Origin: CAWATG01 sp963785035
Lineage (GTDB): Bacteria > Actinomycetota > Acidimicrobiia > IMCC26256 > CAWATG01
Assembly: GCA_963785035.1 (NCBI GenBank)
Contig: CAWATG010000008.1
Location: forward strand, 1 to 64,000
DNA: 64,000 bases
Direction of reading: 5' to 3'
A program made the position numbers and the translations under genes. Below, one piece after another: positions 1-8,826 of the stretch. How positions within the stretch are numbered: position 1 is the first letter of the stretch; each line of letters opens with the position of its first letter. Under the pieces are notes generated by a model, which worked only from the letters and a program-made list of their open reading frames with translations, searched no databases and was not told where the DNA came from.

Positions 1-1148
1 ACCTCCGTCGGGTTGGGTCGAACGTGCGGATGTCATGTCGCAAGGTTTGTGGCGTCAGGCGTCCGCAGCGACGGCAGGTCAGGCGACCGTGGGTGCGTCG
101 GGCACGAAGACGTTCACCCTGTCGGAAGAGGCGTCGTGGACGTTGGTACTTGTCGCACTGAAACCCACAACCACCAGCGGGGCGGGTGGTGGCGCGGGTC
201 GGTGTCGGGTCGGACTGAGACGCTCGAGACGTTGTCGCCGTCTGGGCGTGTCCTGGCCCGTACAGTGACCGATATGGCCTCCAACACGATCACCGAGAAC
301 ATCGTGTTCGGCTATGCGGGTGGTAGTGACAGCCCCGCATATTCCAAGAACCTGATGACCAATGTTGTTAGTACGTATCTGGGGTCGGTGAACTACACGG
401 GAACTACCGGCTCGTGGCCGATCAGTAACGCGCATGGCGACACGGTTGGTGTCACTGATGTGAACGCGACGTTCGTTGCGAACGCTCCGACCGACGAATA
501 TGGCAGGGGTGTGGCACCCGCGGACCGTCTCGGATGGCTCGGTGCCCATTACAGGTTCAACATTGGTGGCACACAAAACCTGACCCGTATGGGCGTCAGA
601 CTCTACGACCCCAACCTCGGACGGTTCCTCCAAGTCGACCCCATCGAAGGCGGAAGCGCGAACGATTACGACTACGTCGCAGGGGATCCGGTCAATAACC
701 TTGACCTTGCGGGTACCCATAAGAGGAAGTGCGGGCGATGGAACGTTCGGTGCCACGCCGACAACGCGGCGGCACAAGGTCGGCCAAAGATCAAGGGCGG
801 TGTCGAAACGGTAGCCAGAAATAAGGTGGGCATCCTCAAGGGTGCTGCGGTGGTCGTCGGCGTCGCTGCGATCCCGATGTCAGGCGGAGCTTCCCTAGCT
901 CTCGGGCTCGGGGCCGCGGGCCTTTCAATCACGGCAGAGGCCGTCGATTCGGCGCCGTGTCGAGGGGCACGTGTGAAGACGGCGACTGCTTTTGGCTTTG
1001 CTTCATGGGTTGGAGGAGTCTGTTCGCCGGTGCATCGAGCGCGGGGTTCGACGCAGGAGAGCTAGCGCTGAAGAAAGCCGCCGACTTCGGGGGCTCGGCG
1101 GTCAGCGCCGGGTCGATGGGCTCAAACCTGGTGCATGTGTCGTGCTGA
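1..1148 (+). pseudogene. RHS repeat-associated core protein, C-terminal end (partial, frame-broken)
   Basis: The 5' end lies outside the window. The reading frame changes twice. Frame 2 encodes a WTLVLVALKP-type segment to about 185. Frame 1 carries the RHS core, including RLYDPNLGRFLQVDP and DYVAGDPVNNLDLAG. Frame 3 from about 1015 reads FAGASSAGFDAGELALKK and stops at 1148. In RHS proteins the core ends at this DP-rich motif, and the variable segment after it is the polymorphic toxin or effector tip. Here the tip is about 130 residues, starts with a KRKCGRWNVRCHAD stretch followed by a hydrophobic glycine/alanine-rich segment, and matches no toxin family I recognise. The two shifts may be sequencing indels or decay; an IS remnant lies downstream. 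Confidence 0.75.
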
Positions 1149-1243
1149 AGAATCCTGCTCCGGCCGTCGGTGGCTGCGAAGGATGCGGCCACCGTCATGT
1201 CCACACGTTGAGGTGTCCTCTCCTTCGCAGAAAGCTGAACGTC

Positions 1244-1402
1244 GTGATCGCGATTGTCGGCATCATGGTGGTCATCGTCGTCTCTCTGGACGTTGGAGGG
1301 GCATCGGTGAGCATCCGTCTATTCCCGGTGCTCGCGCTTCTGCTGGGGCTGGGCGCTTTTCGATTGGTCTTGTCGTGGGCCGGGAGCGACGACCAGGAAT
1401 GA
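1244..1402 (+). CDS. Small hydrophobic protein after the RHS end, possible immunity protein
   Basis: A 52-residue protein from a GTG start, with two hydrophobic segments (VVIAIVGIMVVIVV- and LFPVLALLLGLGAFRLVL-type stretches) and an acidic tail SDDQE. It starts about 95 bases after the RHS stop, where cognate immunity genes of polymorphic toxins usually sit; that context is the only functional hint. The frame stays open upstream to 992, but that part overlaps the RHS tip and looks non-coding. No strong ribosome binding site precedes the GTG. Confidence 0.35.
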   Translation: MIAIVGIMVVIVVSLDVGGASVSIRLFPVLALLLGLGAFRLVLSWAGSDDQE

Positions 1403-1574
1403 TCCTCTTGGGGCTGACGCGGCATCGTTCGTCGGTAGCGCTCTGGCCGTGACCATTGGCGGCCGCCCCCGGCGCCTCAGAGCGCGTGCTGCGCCACCGG
1501 GCCAGATCACGCGTCTGGGCGCCCGCGTTCTGCGGTAGCCGGAATCGCACGTCGAGCACGACGGCGTCAAATGC

Positions 1575-2046
1575 GTGGGCAAGGTGCACGAGGGCCGGGG
1601 GCGCAAGCCCGTGACCGACAAGGCCGTGATCGACAAGATGATCGAGGACACCCGCACGACCACCCCGCCCGCGGCCGCGCACTGGTCGAACCGCACGATG
1701 GCGGCCTACGGCGGGCTGTCGCGAACGACGGTGCAGCGGGAGTGGAAGGCGCGGGGCTTGAAGCCCCATCTCGTGAAGACCTTCAAGATCTCGAACGACC
1801 CGCGCTTCGAGGAGAAGCTCATCGACGTCGTCGGGCTCTACCTGAACCCGCCCGCCGACGCTGTTCGCCGCGCTCAACGTGGCGAGCGGTCAGCTGATCG
1901 GAAAGTGCTTTAGCCGCCACCGACACGAGGAGTTTCTCGCTTTCTTGCGCCTGATCGACCGTGAGGGCGAAAAGGGTAAGCAGATTCACCTCGTCGTGGA
2001 CAACTACGCGACGCTCGAAGCGGGCCGTCAATCGCGCGTTATTTGA
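1575..2046 (+). pseudogene. IS630-family transposase remnant with internal deletion
   Basis: The first part (frame 3, 1575 to about 1862) reads HWSNRTMAAYGGLSRTTVQ and LKPHLVKTFKISNDPRFEEK, typical of the helix-turn-helix half of IS630-type transposases. It stops matching at NPPADA. The match resumes in frame 1 at about 1861 with LFAALNVASGQLIGKCFSRH and IHLVVDNYAT. The segment between, which should carry the DEKS catalytic part, is missing. The junction lies at a shared CTG, consistent with a short-homology deletion. The 3' end is also lost after NYAT. The gene is inactive; no intact terminal inverted repeats were identified. Confidence 0.85.
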
Positions 2047-2053
2047 AGGTCGG

Positions 2054-2365
2054 CTAGATATCCACAGGTTCTGGCCCGGAATCCTCGGCGGGAATGGGTA
2101 GCGCTGCTGAGACCGGAAATGCTGCAACGGTTCGCATGCAGTTGACACACATGAACTTGCCGGCGATTTCACGAAGATCCTGCGCCGTGCTGCACAAGAC
2201 GCACCGCTCTTGGAGCTTCGCCAGAACGATCCGTCCCGCGTCGACGTAGATCTCGATGAGATCTCCCTCTCGGATGCCGAATTGTCGGCGAAGCTCCGAG
2301 GGAAGCACGACCCTGCCGAGTTGGTCGATCTTGCGGGTGATGCCTGTGTTCTTGGATTGAGCCAT
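2054..2365 (-). CDS. AbrB/SpoVT-type transcription regulator with C-terminal zinc ribbon
   Basis: The protein has 103 residues. Residues 7-50 form a swapped-hairpin AbrB DNA-binding domain (KIDQLGRVVLPSELRRQFGI, then GDLIEIYVD and GRIVLAKL), like AbrB of Bacillus. After it come two CxxC pairs, CVLC and CVNC, separated by 17 residues, which form a plausible zinc ribbon, then an acidic proline-rich tail. AbrB-type proteins act as dimers or tetramers on A+T-rich promoter DNA; the target here is unknown. It is divergent from metG across about 80 bases, so it may regulate itself or metG. The start chosen is the ATG of MAQSKN; an in-frame start four codons upstream is possible. Confidence 0.85.
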   Translation of the reverse strand: MAQSKNTGITRKIDQLGRVVLPSELRRQFGIREGDLIEIYVDAGRIVLAKLQERCVLCSTAQDLREIAGKFMCVNCMRTVAAFPVSAALPIPAEDSGPEPVDI

Positions 2366-2410
2366 GCTGCGCCCCACCGGTTCAGCCGAACGTGCTCGAG
2401 AAATGGAGTC

Positions 2411-2447
2411 CGGACAATCGCGGACGTCTCGGTACTGTAGGTCCGCA
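2411..2447 (+). promoter_or_regulatory. Predicted metG promoter, near-leaderless
   Basis: A -35-like CGGACA (2411-2416) is followed by a 16-base spacer and a -10-like TACTGT (2433-2438). The -10 ends 8 bases before the metG ATG, so transcription would begin at or next to the start codon. No Shine-Dalgarno sequence is present. Leaderless mRNAs are common in actinobacteria. Confidence 0.5.
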
Positions 2448-3974
2448 TGTCACAACCCTTCTACGTCACCACGCCGATCTACTACGTCAACGATGTGCCC
2501 CACATCGGCCATGCCTATACGACTGTCGCCGCAGACGTCCTCGCACGATGGCGCAGACTTCATGGCGACGACGTGCTGTTCGTGACCGGAACCGATGAGC
2601 ATGGCCTCAAAGTGGCTCAGGCCGCAGATGCTCGCGGTGTGTCACCACAGGAATGGGCGGACGTCACGAGTGAGCGTTTCAGGGAAACCTGGCGCCTGCT
2701 GAACATCAGCAACGACGATTTCATCCGCACAACCGAGCTGCGGCACCACCAGGCTGTCAGCACGTTCCTCCAAGCCGTGTACGACGCCGGGGACATCGAG
2801 CTCGCGACCTACGAGGGTCTGTACTGCGTGAGCTGCGAGGCCTACTTCACCGACGACGAGCTGGTCAACGGTAACTGTCCAATCCACGGACGCCCTGTCG
2901 AAACGGTGACCGAGCAGAACTACTTCTTCAAGCTTTCCCGGTATGAGCAACGCCTGCTCGACTACTACGAGGCAAACCCCGACGCGGTCCAGCCCGAGAG
3001 CCGCCGCAACGAGGTTCTCGGATTCATCAAACAGGGTCTGCGCGATTTTTCGATGAGTCGTACGTCGATCGACTGGGGAATCCCGTTGCCCTGGGACCCA
3101 GCTCATGTCACCTACGTCTGGTTCGATGCGCTCGTCAACTACTGCTCGGCCGTGGGTTACGGAACCGACCGTGCTCGCTTCGATGAGCGATGGCCCGCGG
3201 ACTACCACCTCATTGGCAAGGACATCTTGCGCTTTCATGCCGTCTATTGGCCGGCGATGCTCATGGCTGCGGGCGAAGAGCCGCCCAGACACGTGTTCGC
3301 GCACGGCTGGCTGCTCGTCGGCGGCGAGAAGATGAGCAAAACCAGGCTCAACCAAATTGCACCGGCGGATCTCGTCGAGGTGTTCGGCGTGGACGGCTTC
3401 CGTCACCATTTCATGACCGATCAACGCTTCGGGCCCGACGGAGACTTCAGTTACGAAGCCATGGTCACGCGGTACAACGCGGATCTGGCGAACAACTTCG
3501 GCAACCTCGCCAATCGTGTGCTGAACATGGCGATGAACTACTGCGCCGGCAAGGTTCCAGCGACGCGCGCCGATGGTCTCAAGGCGCAGGCCGAGCGCGG
3601 CGACGGCGGTGCTGAGCGTGGGTTTGGACCGTCTTGATTTCTCCGGCGGGTTTGCGGCGCTGTGGTCGTTCATCGGTGAGACCAACGCATACATCGAGGA
3701 CCGCCAACCTTGGGCACTGCACAAGGCTGGTGATGAGGAGACTGTCGATGGCGTCATCGGTGACTGTCTCGAGGCGTTGCGACTCATCGCGTTGCTCGCA
3801 ACCCCGTTGATGCCGAGCGCATGCGCAGAGTTGTGGCGCCGCCTCGGTTACACCACAGCACCGGACGAGGAGCGCCTACCCGCAGCCGCACAGTGGGGCT
3901 CGCTTCCCGCGGGGGCGCCGCTGGAGAAGGGCGCGCCGCTCTTTCCGCGAATCGACACCGAGACCGAGAGCTGA
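2447..3974 (+). CDS. metG: Methionyl-tRNA synthetase (one frame break near 3585)
   Basis: Charges tRNA-Met with methionine at the expense of ATP in the cytoplasm. The HIGH signature is at residues 19-22, a CVSC/NC zinc-knuckle region lies at about 127-145, and the KMSK loop is at residues 295-298. The N-terminal 380 residues are in one frame. The remaining anticodon-binding part (LDRLDFSGGFAALWSFIGE onward) continues in another frame after about 3585 and ends at 3974. Joined, the length is about 508 residues, normal for the short bacterial form without a C-terminal EMAP domain. MetRS is essential, so the break is most likely an extra base in the assembly. tatD follows 7 bases later, as in other actinobacteria. 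Confidence 0.93.
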
Positions 3975-3981
3975 GCTTTCC

Positions 3982-4746
3982 GTGTGGATCGATAGTCACT
4001 GTCACCTGCAGTCCCTCGATGGTGGTGTTGCGAGCGCCGGAGCCGTCATTGCGCGAGCGACGATGGCGGGAATCGCGACGATGATCTGTGTCGGTACTGA
4101 TGACTCGACCTCGCGCGCCGCGGTCGAGCTTGCCGAAACGCACAATGAGGTGTGGGCCACGGTTGGTCTGCATCCGCACGACGCATCCGCTTTTGACGTG
4201 CAGTGGCAGAGCCTGGTGGACCTCGCAGCGCATCCGCGCGTGGTAGCGATCGGCGAGGCCGGCTTCGACCTGCACTACGAGCATTCGCCCATGGATGCGC
4301 AAGAACGGGCATTTCGCGAGCAGATCCGACTGGCGCATGCGTTGGAGAAGGCCCTGGTCATTCATACCCGGGAGGCCTGGGCGGACACCTTCCGCGTACT
4401 GGACGATGAAGGCATGCCGGCGCGGACGATTTTTCACTGTTTCACCGGAGGCCCTGGTGAGGCCGAGGCCGTGCTCGAGCGAGGCGGGCGGCTTTCGTTC
4501 AGCGGGATCGTGTCCTTCAAGGGCGCCCACGAACTCCGAGCCGCTGCCGCGATCGTGCCGCTCGATCGGGTGATGGTCGAGACCGATGCGCCATATCTCA
4601 CCCCGGAGCCGCATCGTGGAAGGCCAAACGAACCAGCCCTTGTGACCATTGTCGGCGAAGCGCTCGCACGGGCGATGGACCTGAGCCCCGAGGTGGTCGC
4701 CGAAGCTACGACGGAGACCACCCGTTTGGTGTTCGGACTGAACTAG
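3982..4746 (+). CDS. tatD: TatD-family metal-dependent hydrolase / 3'-5' DNase
   Basis: A 254-residue amidohydrolase-fold protein, normal length for TatD. Metal ligands are visible: HCH at residues 6-8, the Glu of GEAGFD, the His of IHTREA, the His of FHCFTGG and the Asp of ETDAPYLTP. TatD proteins are magnesium-dependent 3'-5' exonucleases linked to DNA repair and turnover. The start is a GTG seven bases after the metG stop, so the two genes are probably co-transcribed. Confidence 0.93.
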   Translation: MWIDSHCHLQSLDGGVASAGAVIARATMAGIATMICVGTDDSTSRAAVELAETHNEVWATVGLHPHDASAFDVQWQSLVDLAAHPRVVAIGEAGFDLHYEHSPMDAQERAFREQIRLAHALEKALVIHTREAWADTFRVLDDEGMPARTIFHCFTGGPGEAEAVLERGGRLSFSGIVSFKGAHELRAAAAIVPLDRVMVETDAPYLTPEPHRGRPNEPALVTIVGEALARAMDLSPEVVAEATTETTRLVFGLN

Positions 4747-5193
4747 CGCGAGAAATGTGCAGGTCAGCGGCTCTATTACCTTCCAGTTTCTGGATTGATG
4801 GTTGACTGTGCTTCGCGGGGTTGGTTAGGTTGAACTCCCATTCGAGGTGAGCCCGTTGGCCTGCGAGTCCCAACCTTGGCTCTGAATTTCTGACCATTGA
4901 CTTGCTGCGGGAAGGGCGGACTCGATCGCGGACAACGGAAATCGTTCCGGTGCTCGACAGGGTGGCCATATCCGTGTCGCAAGCCAAAGTCACGCCAGCC
5001 AGACTCGGGGTAATCGAGGCCGCAGGTACGCGCTCCCGCAGGAGGTAGTGCGGGCTGTGCGCCCGTCGCCTGGACGTGCGCGGCCGGCCGAGCCAGGGCT
5101 CTGGCTGCCGCTTCCCGAGAACCATCAGTTGACGAGGCTCGCCGATCTGGTTCGTCTCGGCGCTACCGACTTCGCCGATCGAGAGCGCCCTCC
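4747..5193. other. 447-base gap between tatD and the G5 protein gene
   Basis: No convincing gene or RNA was found. One frame at about 5130-5370 reads an acidic stretch (AFFEDGAAVDLDLELEVV) without a start codon. It may be the true N-terminal part of the next gene displaced by a frame error, or noise. A cyclic-di-AMP riboswitch is often found in front of such wall genes, but its conserved blocks were not recognised here. Confidence 0.4.
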
Positions 5194-6558
5194 GTGCCGG
5201 TGCGCCGTTCACGACGCCTCCGGCAGCGTTCTTCGAGGACGGCGCCGCGGTCGACCTGGACCTCGAACTCGAGGTCGTCAGCATCGTCGACCGTTTCCGC
5301 GAACCCTTCGAAGACGGTTGTTTCGACGACGGTTCGACGACGACGGCTCGAATTTGGGCTCGATGGTCCTCAGGCTGACACCACGAGCGTTGCGGCCGGT
5401 CGGCGCCAACGCTTCGCCCTTCGCCGGAAAGGCCGTCTGCGTCGCCGCATCTTGGGATTCGTGGCTGCGGCCGTCGTTGTAGGGGTGGGAGCCACGATCG
5501 TGCCCGGCTTGTTCGATGACCCGAAAGACGTTTCGATTCGGGTGGACGGAACAACACGCGTGCAGACGACCACCGGGGCGACGGTGCGCGACGCTCTACG
5601 CGACGCGGGTGTCAAGGTGCGGAGCAACGACCGTGTCACGCCCGGCCTGGCCGAGCCGTTGCGCGCTGGGCAGAAGATCACCATTGCCCGTGCTGTGCCG
5701 ATGACGGTCGAGATCGATGGTGTGACGACCAACGTTCGGACCGCCGCAACGACGACCACGGAACTCAGCCGGCAACTCGGTCTGGACCCCGAACTGGTGT
5801 CGCGCTCACGCACATTGGTGCCTGGTCAAGCCGTTGTCTTCCGCACGCCACATACGGTTTCTGTCAAGGTGGACGGATCCACCATGATCGTTGATTCCCC
5901 GGCTCGAGTGGTGAGCGAGCTTCTTGCCGACGAGGGGGTGGTCGTCAGTCCGTTTGACCTGGTGACGCCACCTCCGGACACCGTGATCGAAACCGGTACC
6001 GCGGTCTCGGTTGTGCGCGTCGTCGGTCAACTCGAAACCTCGTCGGTGGTCGTGCCGGTCGTGACGCAACGTCGCAAGGATCCGTCGCTGCCCGTGGGGC
6101 AGACGCGGGTGATGCAGGCAGGCGCCCCCGGCAAGCTCGAGATCACGACACGGCTTATCACCCATGATGGGTTGCTCGCGCGTCGTGAGACCGTCTCGAC
6201 AGTCGTCTCGAGCCTGATGCAACCGAAGGTGATCGCGGTCGGTTCGAAGGCACCGACGCGCACCACGTCGGCGCCTTCGGTCCCTGCGGCGCCTGGCGCC
6301 GGTGCTGTGACCTACACAAGCTCCGAGAGTGGCAAGGCAACCTGGTACGACTTCACTGCGGGAACCTGCGCGCACCGCACGCTTCCGATGGGAACAACGG
6401 TACGGGTCACCAACCTCGCGACCGGTGGTTCGACGACCTGCCGGGTGGCAGACCGAGGTCCATTCGCCGACGGCAGAATTCTTGACCTCTCCCGGGATGT
6501 CTTCGAGCGACTTGCCCCAGGATCCAAAGGCGTCATTCCCGTTTCTGCCGAGTGGTAG
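5194..6558 (+). CDS. Secreted cell-wall protein: DUF348 repeats, G5 domain and RlpA-like barrel
   Basis: An arginine-rich cytoplasmic start is followed by one membrane segment (ILGFVAAAVVVGVGATIV). Then come about three DUF348 repeats (each with V.VDG and LL.. motifs), a G5 domain (VVPVVTQRRKDPSLPVGQ to about KVIAVGSK) and a C-terminal double-psi beta-barrel (GKATWYDF, RTLPMGTTVRVTNL, ADRGPFADGRILDLS). The locus is that of rpfB in mycobacteria, but the Rpf lysozyme-like domain is absent and the RlpA-type barrel takes its place. The likely role is binding or cutting peptidoglycan at the cell surface. The N-terminus is uncertain: the given GTG yields an odd basic leader, and the true start may be nearer 5340 or displaced by a frame error. 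Confidence 0.8.
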   Translation: MPVRRSRRLRQRSSRTAPRSTWTSNSRSSASSTVSANPSKTVVSTTVRRRRLEFGLDGPQADTTSVAAGRRQRFALRRKGRLRRRILGFVAAAVVVGVGATIVPGLFDDPKDVSIRVDGTTRVQTTTGATVRDALRDAGVKVRSNDRVTPGLAEPLRAGQKITIARAVPMTVEIDGVTTNVRTAATTTTELSRQLGLDPELVSRSRTLVPGQAVVFRTPHTVSVKVDGSTMIVDSPARVVSELLADEGVVVSPFDLVTPPPDTVIETGTAVSVVRVVGQLETSSVVVPVVTQRRKDPSLPVGQTRVMQAGAPGKLEITTRLITHDGLLARRETVSTVVSSLMQPKVIAVGSKAPTRTTSAPSVPAAPGAGAVTYTSSESGKATWYDFTAGTCAHRTLPMGTTVRVTNLATGGSTTCRVADRGPFADGRILDLSRDVFERLAPGSKGVIPVSAEW

Positions 6559-6592
6559 GAGCGTCGGCTCGAGCCGGCGCGACGATTGATCC

Positions 6593-7438
6593 ATGACGAT
6601 GCTGACCCCGAGTCGTGTGCGCTCCGTGCTGGCCGCGCACGATCTGGCGCCCAGTCGTGCCTTGGGTCAGAACTTTCTGGCTGATCCGAACACCGCGCGG
6701 CGAATTGTTCGCCTTGCTGGCGTCGAAGCCGGTGACAATGTCGTGGAGATCGGGCCCGGTATCGGGTCCCTCACGCTGGCGCTCGCCGAAACAGGTGCGC
6801 GCATCCTCGCCGTCGAACTTGATCAACATCTTGTTCACGCCTTCAACGACGTGATGGCGCCGTTTGGTGAGATCGAACTCGTTGTGGGCGATGCGCTCCA
6901 GCTCGATCTCGAAGCGCTGTTGTCCCAGCGTGAGGGCAGCTGGACCATGGTTTCCAATCTGCCGTACAACATCGCGACGCCGCTCGTCGTCGGTGTGCTC
7001 GAAAGAGTGCCGAGCGTGACCAGCATGCTGGTGATGATCCAACGCGAGGTAGGGGAGCGGCTCGCAGCCGAGGCCAATGCAGAGGCCTATGGAGCGGTCT
7101 CGGTGAAGATCGCCTATTACGGCGCCGCGACGGTGGTCGGCACGGTCGCGCCGACAGTGTTCATTCCCGAGCCCAAGGTCGACTCCGCGTTGGTGCGCAT
7201 CGTGCGTCACTCCAGTCCTCCTGTCGATGTTGGCTCAACGGAGGAGTTGTTCAGGCTCGTTCGCCTGGGCTTTGCGCAGCGCCGCAAGATGTTGCGCCAG
7301 GCACTGCGCCCGGCGCTCGGCTCCGATGCCACTGCGATTCTCGAGACCGCAGGGATTGATCCGACCGCGCGTGCCGAGACACTGGGCCTGCCGGCATGGG
7401 CGGCGCTTGCGCATGCGGTCGCAGGACGACCTCGATGA
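6593..7438 (+). CDS. rsmA: 16S rRNA (A1518/A1519-N6,N6)-dimethyltransferase
   Basis: A 281-residue Rossmann methyltransferase. Motifs are LGQNFLADPN near the N-terminus, the SAM-binding VEIGPGIGSLT and the catalytic NLPYN. It dimethylates two adjacent adenosines in helix 45 of 16S rRNA using S-adenosylmethionine, late in 30S assembly; loss gives kasugamycin resistance. The stop overlaps the ispE start as ATGA, the usual actinobacterial ksgA-ispE coupling. Confidence 0.96.
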   Translation: MTMLTPSRVRSVLAAHDLAPSRALGQNFLADPNTARRIVRLAGVEAGDNVVEIGPGIGSLTLALAETGARILAVELDQHLVHAFNDVMAPFGEIELVVGDALQLDLEALLSQREGSWTMVSNLPYNIATPLVVGVLERVPSVTSMLVMIQREVGERLAAEANAEAYGAVSVKIAYYGAATVVGTVAPTVFIPEPKVDSALVRIVRHSSPPVDVGSTEELFRLVRLGFAQRRKMLRQALRPALGSDATAILETAGIDPTARAETLGLPAWAALAHAVAGRPR

Positions 7439-8343
7439 GCAATGCGGAGAGCTTGACCGTCGTCGCGCCCGCGAAGGTCACACTGAGCTTGCGCGTGCTC
7501 GGGACGCGTTCCGATGGGTTCCATGAGCTCGAGGCGTTTGTCGTGGCAGCAAGCGATCCACATGATGTTGTGGCCCTACGCAGGATCCCCCACGGTGTGG
7601 AATTCCATCTCGGAGGGCCGATGGCGGCGGGTGTGCCGATCGACGACACGAATCTTGCAGCGCGTGCTGCCAGAGCTGTCATCGAAGTCGCGGGAGCGTC
7701 GGCCGGCACCTCAGCCGGGCTGAGCGTGACGCTCACCAAGAACATCGCCGCTGGTGGCGGACTGGGCGGCGGTTCCAGCGATGCTGCCGCCGTGTTGCGT
7801 GCTGCGGGAGTCATGTTTGGCGTCGACCAGGGCGCGCAATGCGAAATCGCTACCCAACTGGGTTCGGATGTCCCGGTGTGCCTGATCGGAGGGGCGGCGT
7901 GGATGCGCGGGCGAGGCGAACGCGTGGACCCTGTCGAACTCGACGACCTGCTCGACGTGGTCATTGTGACTCCGCCGTTCGGGTGTTCCACGTCGTTGGT
8001 CTTTCAGGCCTACGACGATCTCCACGCGGGGCCTTCACGATCAGCCCGCACGGTATCGGCGCCGGCTGCGGTTTCCAGATTGATCGGCGAACTCGTCAAC
8101 GATCTCGAACCTGCCGCCCAGCGCGTCGAGCCGCGGCTCGTCGCCTTACGCGACGACCTCCACGAGGTTGCGGGTGTCGAGGCGCTCCTGGCAGGGAGTG
8201 GGTCAACCTTCACGATCTGCGCGACCGATGCCGAGCACGCTCAATGGATGGCTCAGCGCATCGCAAAGTCGCTCGATGTACGAGCGTGCAGAGCAACGGC
8301 ACCAGTGCAGTCGAACGATTCGCTCGGAGCGGCAGAGAGGTAA
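7435..8343 (+). CDS. ispE: 4-diphosphocytidyl-2-C-methyl-D-erythritol kinase
   Basis: A 302-residue GHMP kinase. The N-terminal PAKVTLSLRVLG and the ATP-binding GGGLGGGSSDAAA (from residue 107) are diagnostic, and the C-terminal LLAGSGSTF loop is present. It phosphorylates the 2-hydroxyl of CDP-methylerythritol in the non-mevalonate isoprenoid pathway. The start is the ATG of the ATGA overlap with rsmA, so translation is probably coupled. The upstream GTG at 7396 is rejected because it lies in rsmA coding sequence. Confidence 0.95.
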   Translation: MSNAESLTVVAPAKVTLSLRVLGTRSDGFHELEAFVVAASDPHDVVALRRIPHGVEFHLGGPMAAGVPIDDTNLAARAARAVIEVAGASAGTSAGLSVTLTKNIAAGGGLGGGSSDAAAVLRAAGVMFGVDQGAQCEIATQLGSDVPVCLIGGAAWMRGRGERVDPVELDDLLDVVIVTPPFGCSTSLVFQAYDDLHAGPSRSARTVSAPAAVSRLIGELVNDLEPAAQRVEPRLVALRDDLHEVAGVEALLAGSGSTFTICATDAEHAQWMAQRIAKSLDVRACRATAPVQSNDSLGAAER

Positions 8344-8361
8344 ATGTCGGCGAGGTCTGTG

Positions 8362-8387
8362 TTGATGTTCGCGGTTGATGTTCGCGG
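8362..8387 (+). repeat. Perfect 13-bp tandem duplication
   Basis: TTGATGTTCGCGG occurs twice in direct contact (8362-8374 and 8375-8387), between ispE and the bS22 gene. Function unknown; it may be a replication slip. Confidence 0.8.
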
Positions 8388-8414
8388 CCGCATCCGAGGC
8401 CAATCGCGAACCGA

Positions 8415-8428
8415 CCGCCCGAAGGCGG
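8415..8428. terminator. Short CGAA-loop hairpin between convergent ispE and bS22 genes
   Basis: CCGCC and GGCGG form a 5-bp G+C stem around a CGAA loop, located between the convergent ends of ispE and the bS22 gene. No U-run follows, as is common for actinobacterial terminators. Confidence 0.4.
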
Positions 8429-8452
8429 CCGGGTCCCTGTGTGATGGGAACG

Positions 8453-8554
8453 TCAGCGACCTTGCTGCCGACGCTGCCAGCGCGTCTTCTTCAGCAACTT
8501 CTTGTGCTTCTTTTTTCTCATGCGCTTGCGGCGCTTCTTGATCAGGGAGCCCAT
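8453..8554 (-). CDS. Ribosomal protein bS22 (AURKAIP1/COX24-type mini-protein)
   Basis: A 33-residue, extremely basic protein that begins MGSLIKKRRKRMRKKKHKK and ends with RRQQGR. It matches the actinobacterial bS22 protein seen in mycobacterial ribosome structures, which sits near the decoding centre and bridge regions. In mycobacteria the family reads MGSVIKKRRKRM. The ATG is the only sensible start. It lies between ispE and tRNA-Gln, on the opposite strand from both. Confidence 0.9.
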   Translation of the reverse strand: MGSLIKKRRKRMRKKKHKKLLKKTRWQRRQQGR

Positions 8555-8636
8555 GGCGGGTGGTGACACTAGACGACGCGGTGTGGGTTGTCGCATTGCA
8601 CGTACCGGTCGTGGCCGGGGAATGGCGCTGTGCCAG

Positions 8637-8671
8637 GTAAGGTCAGCACGTCTTTCAAGTAAGGTCAGCAC
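8637..8671 (+). repeat. Two GTAAGGTCAGCAC boxes in front of tRNA-Gln
   Basis: The 13-base word GTAAGGTCAGCAC occurs at 8637-8649 and 8659-8671, 22 bases apart start to start (two helical turns). The second copy ends 5 bases before the tRNA. It could be a regulator site or a local duplication of promoter DNA. Confidence 0.6.
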
Positions 8672-8676
8672 TTCCT

Positions 8677-8747
8677 TCGGGGGTGGTGTAACGGCAGCAC
8701 GGGGTCCTTTGGAGTCCCAAGTCGAGGTTCGAAACCTTGCCCCCGAG
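8677..8747 (+). tRNA. tRNA-Gln (anticodon TTG)
   Basis: The acceptor arm TCGGGGG pairs with CCCCCGA and has discriminator G. The D arm is GGTGTAACGGCAGCAC, the anticodon loop CTTTGGA has TTG at positions 34-36, and the T arm CGAGG-TTCGAAA-CCTTG is standard. One T-T mismatch is seen in the anticodon stem. CCA is not encoded. It lies just upstream of glmU, as in other actinobacteria. Confidence 0.92.
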
Positions 8748-8826
8748 CCGTGGAACCAATGTCTGGTCGTCTGCTTGTCCGGATCGTGCAACGTCGGGCC
8801 GCCGGGCGCGAACCCGTGAGGTATCG

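Noticed and set aside
3573..3974. Separate small gene after metG
   Set aside because: Its sequence is the missing C-terminal part of MetRS in another frame.
4747..5193. c-di-AMP (ydaO-type) riboswitch before the G5 protein gene
   Set aside because: Expected from the gene type, but the conserved blocks were not found by eye. An Rfam covariance search would decide.
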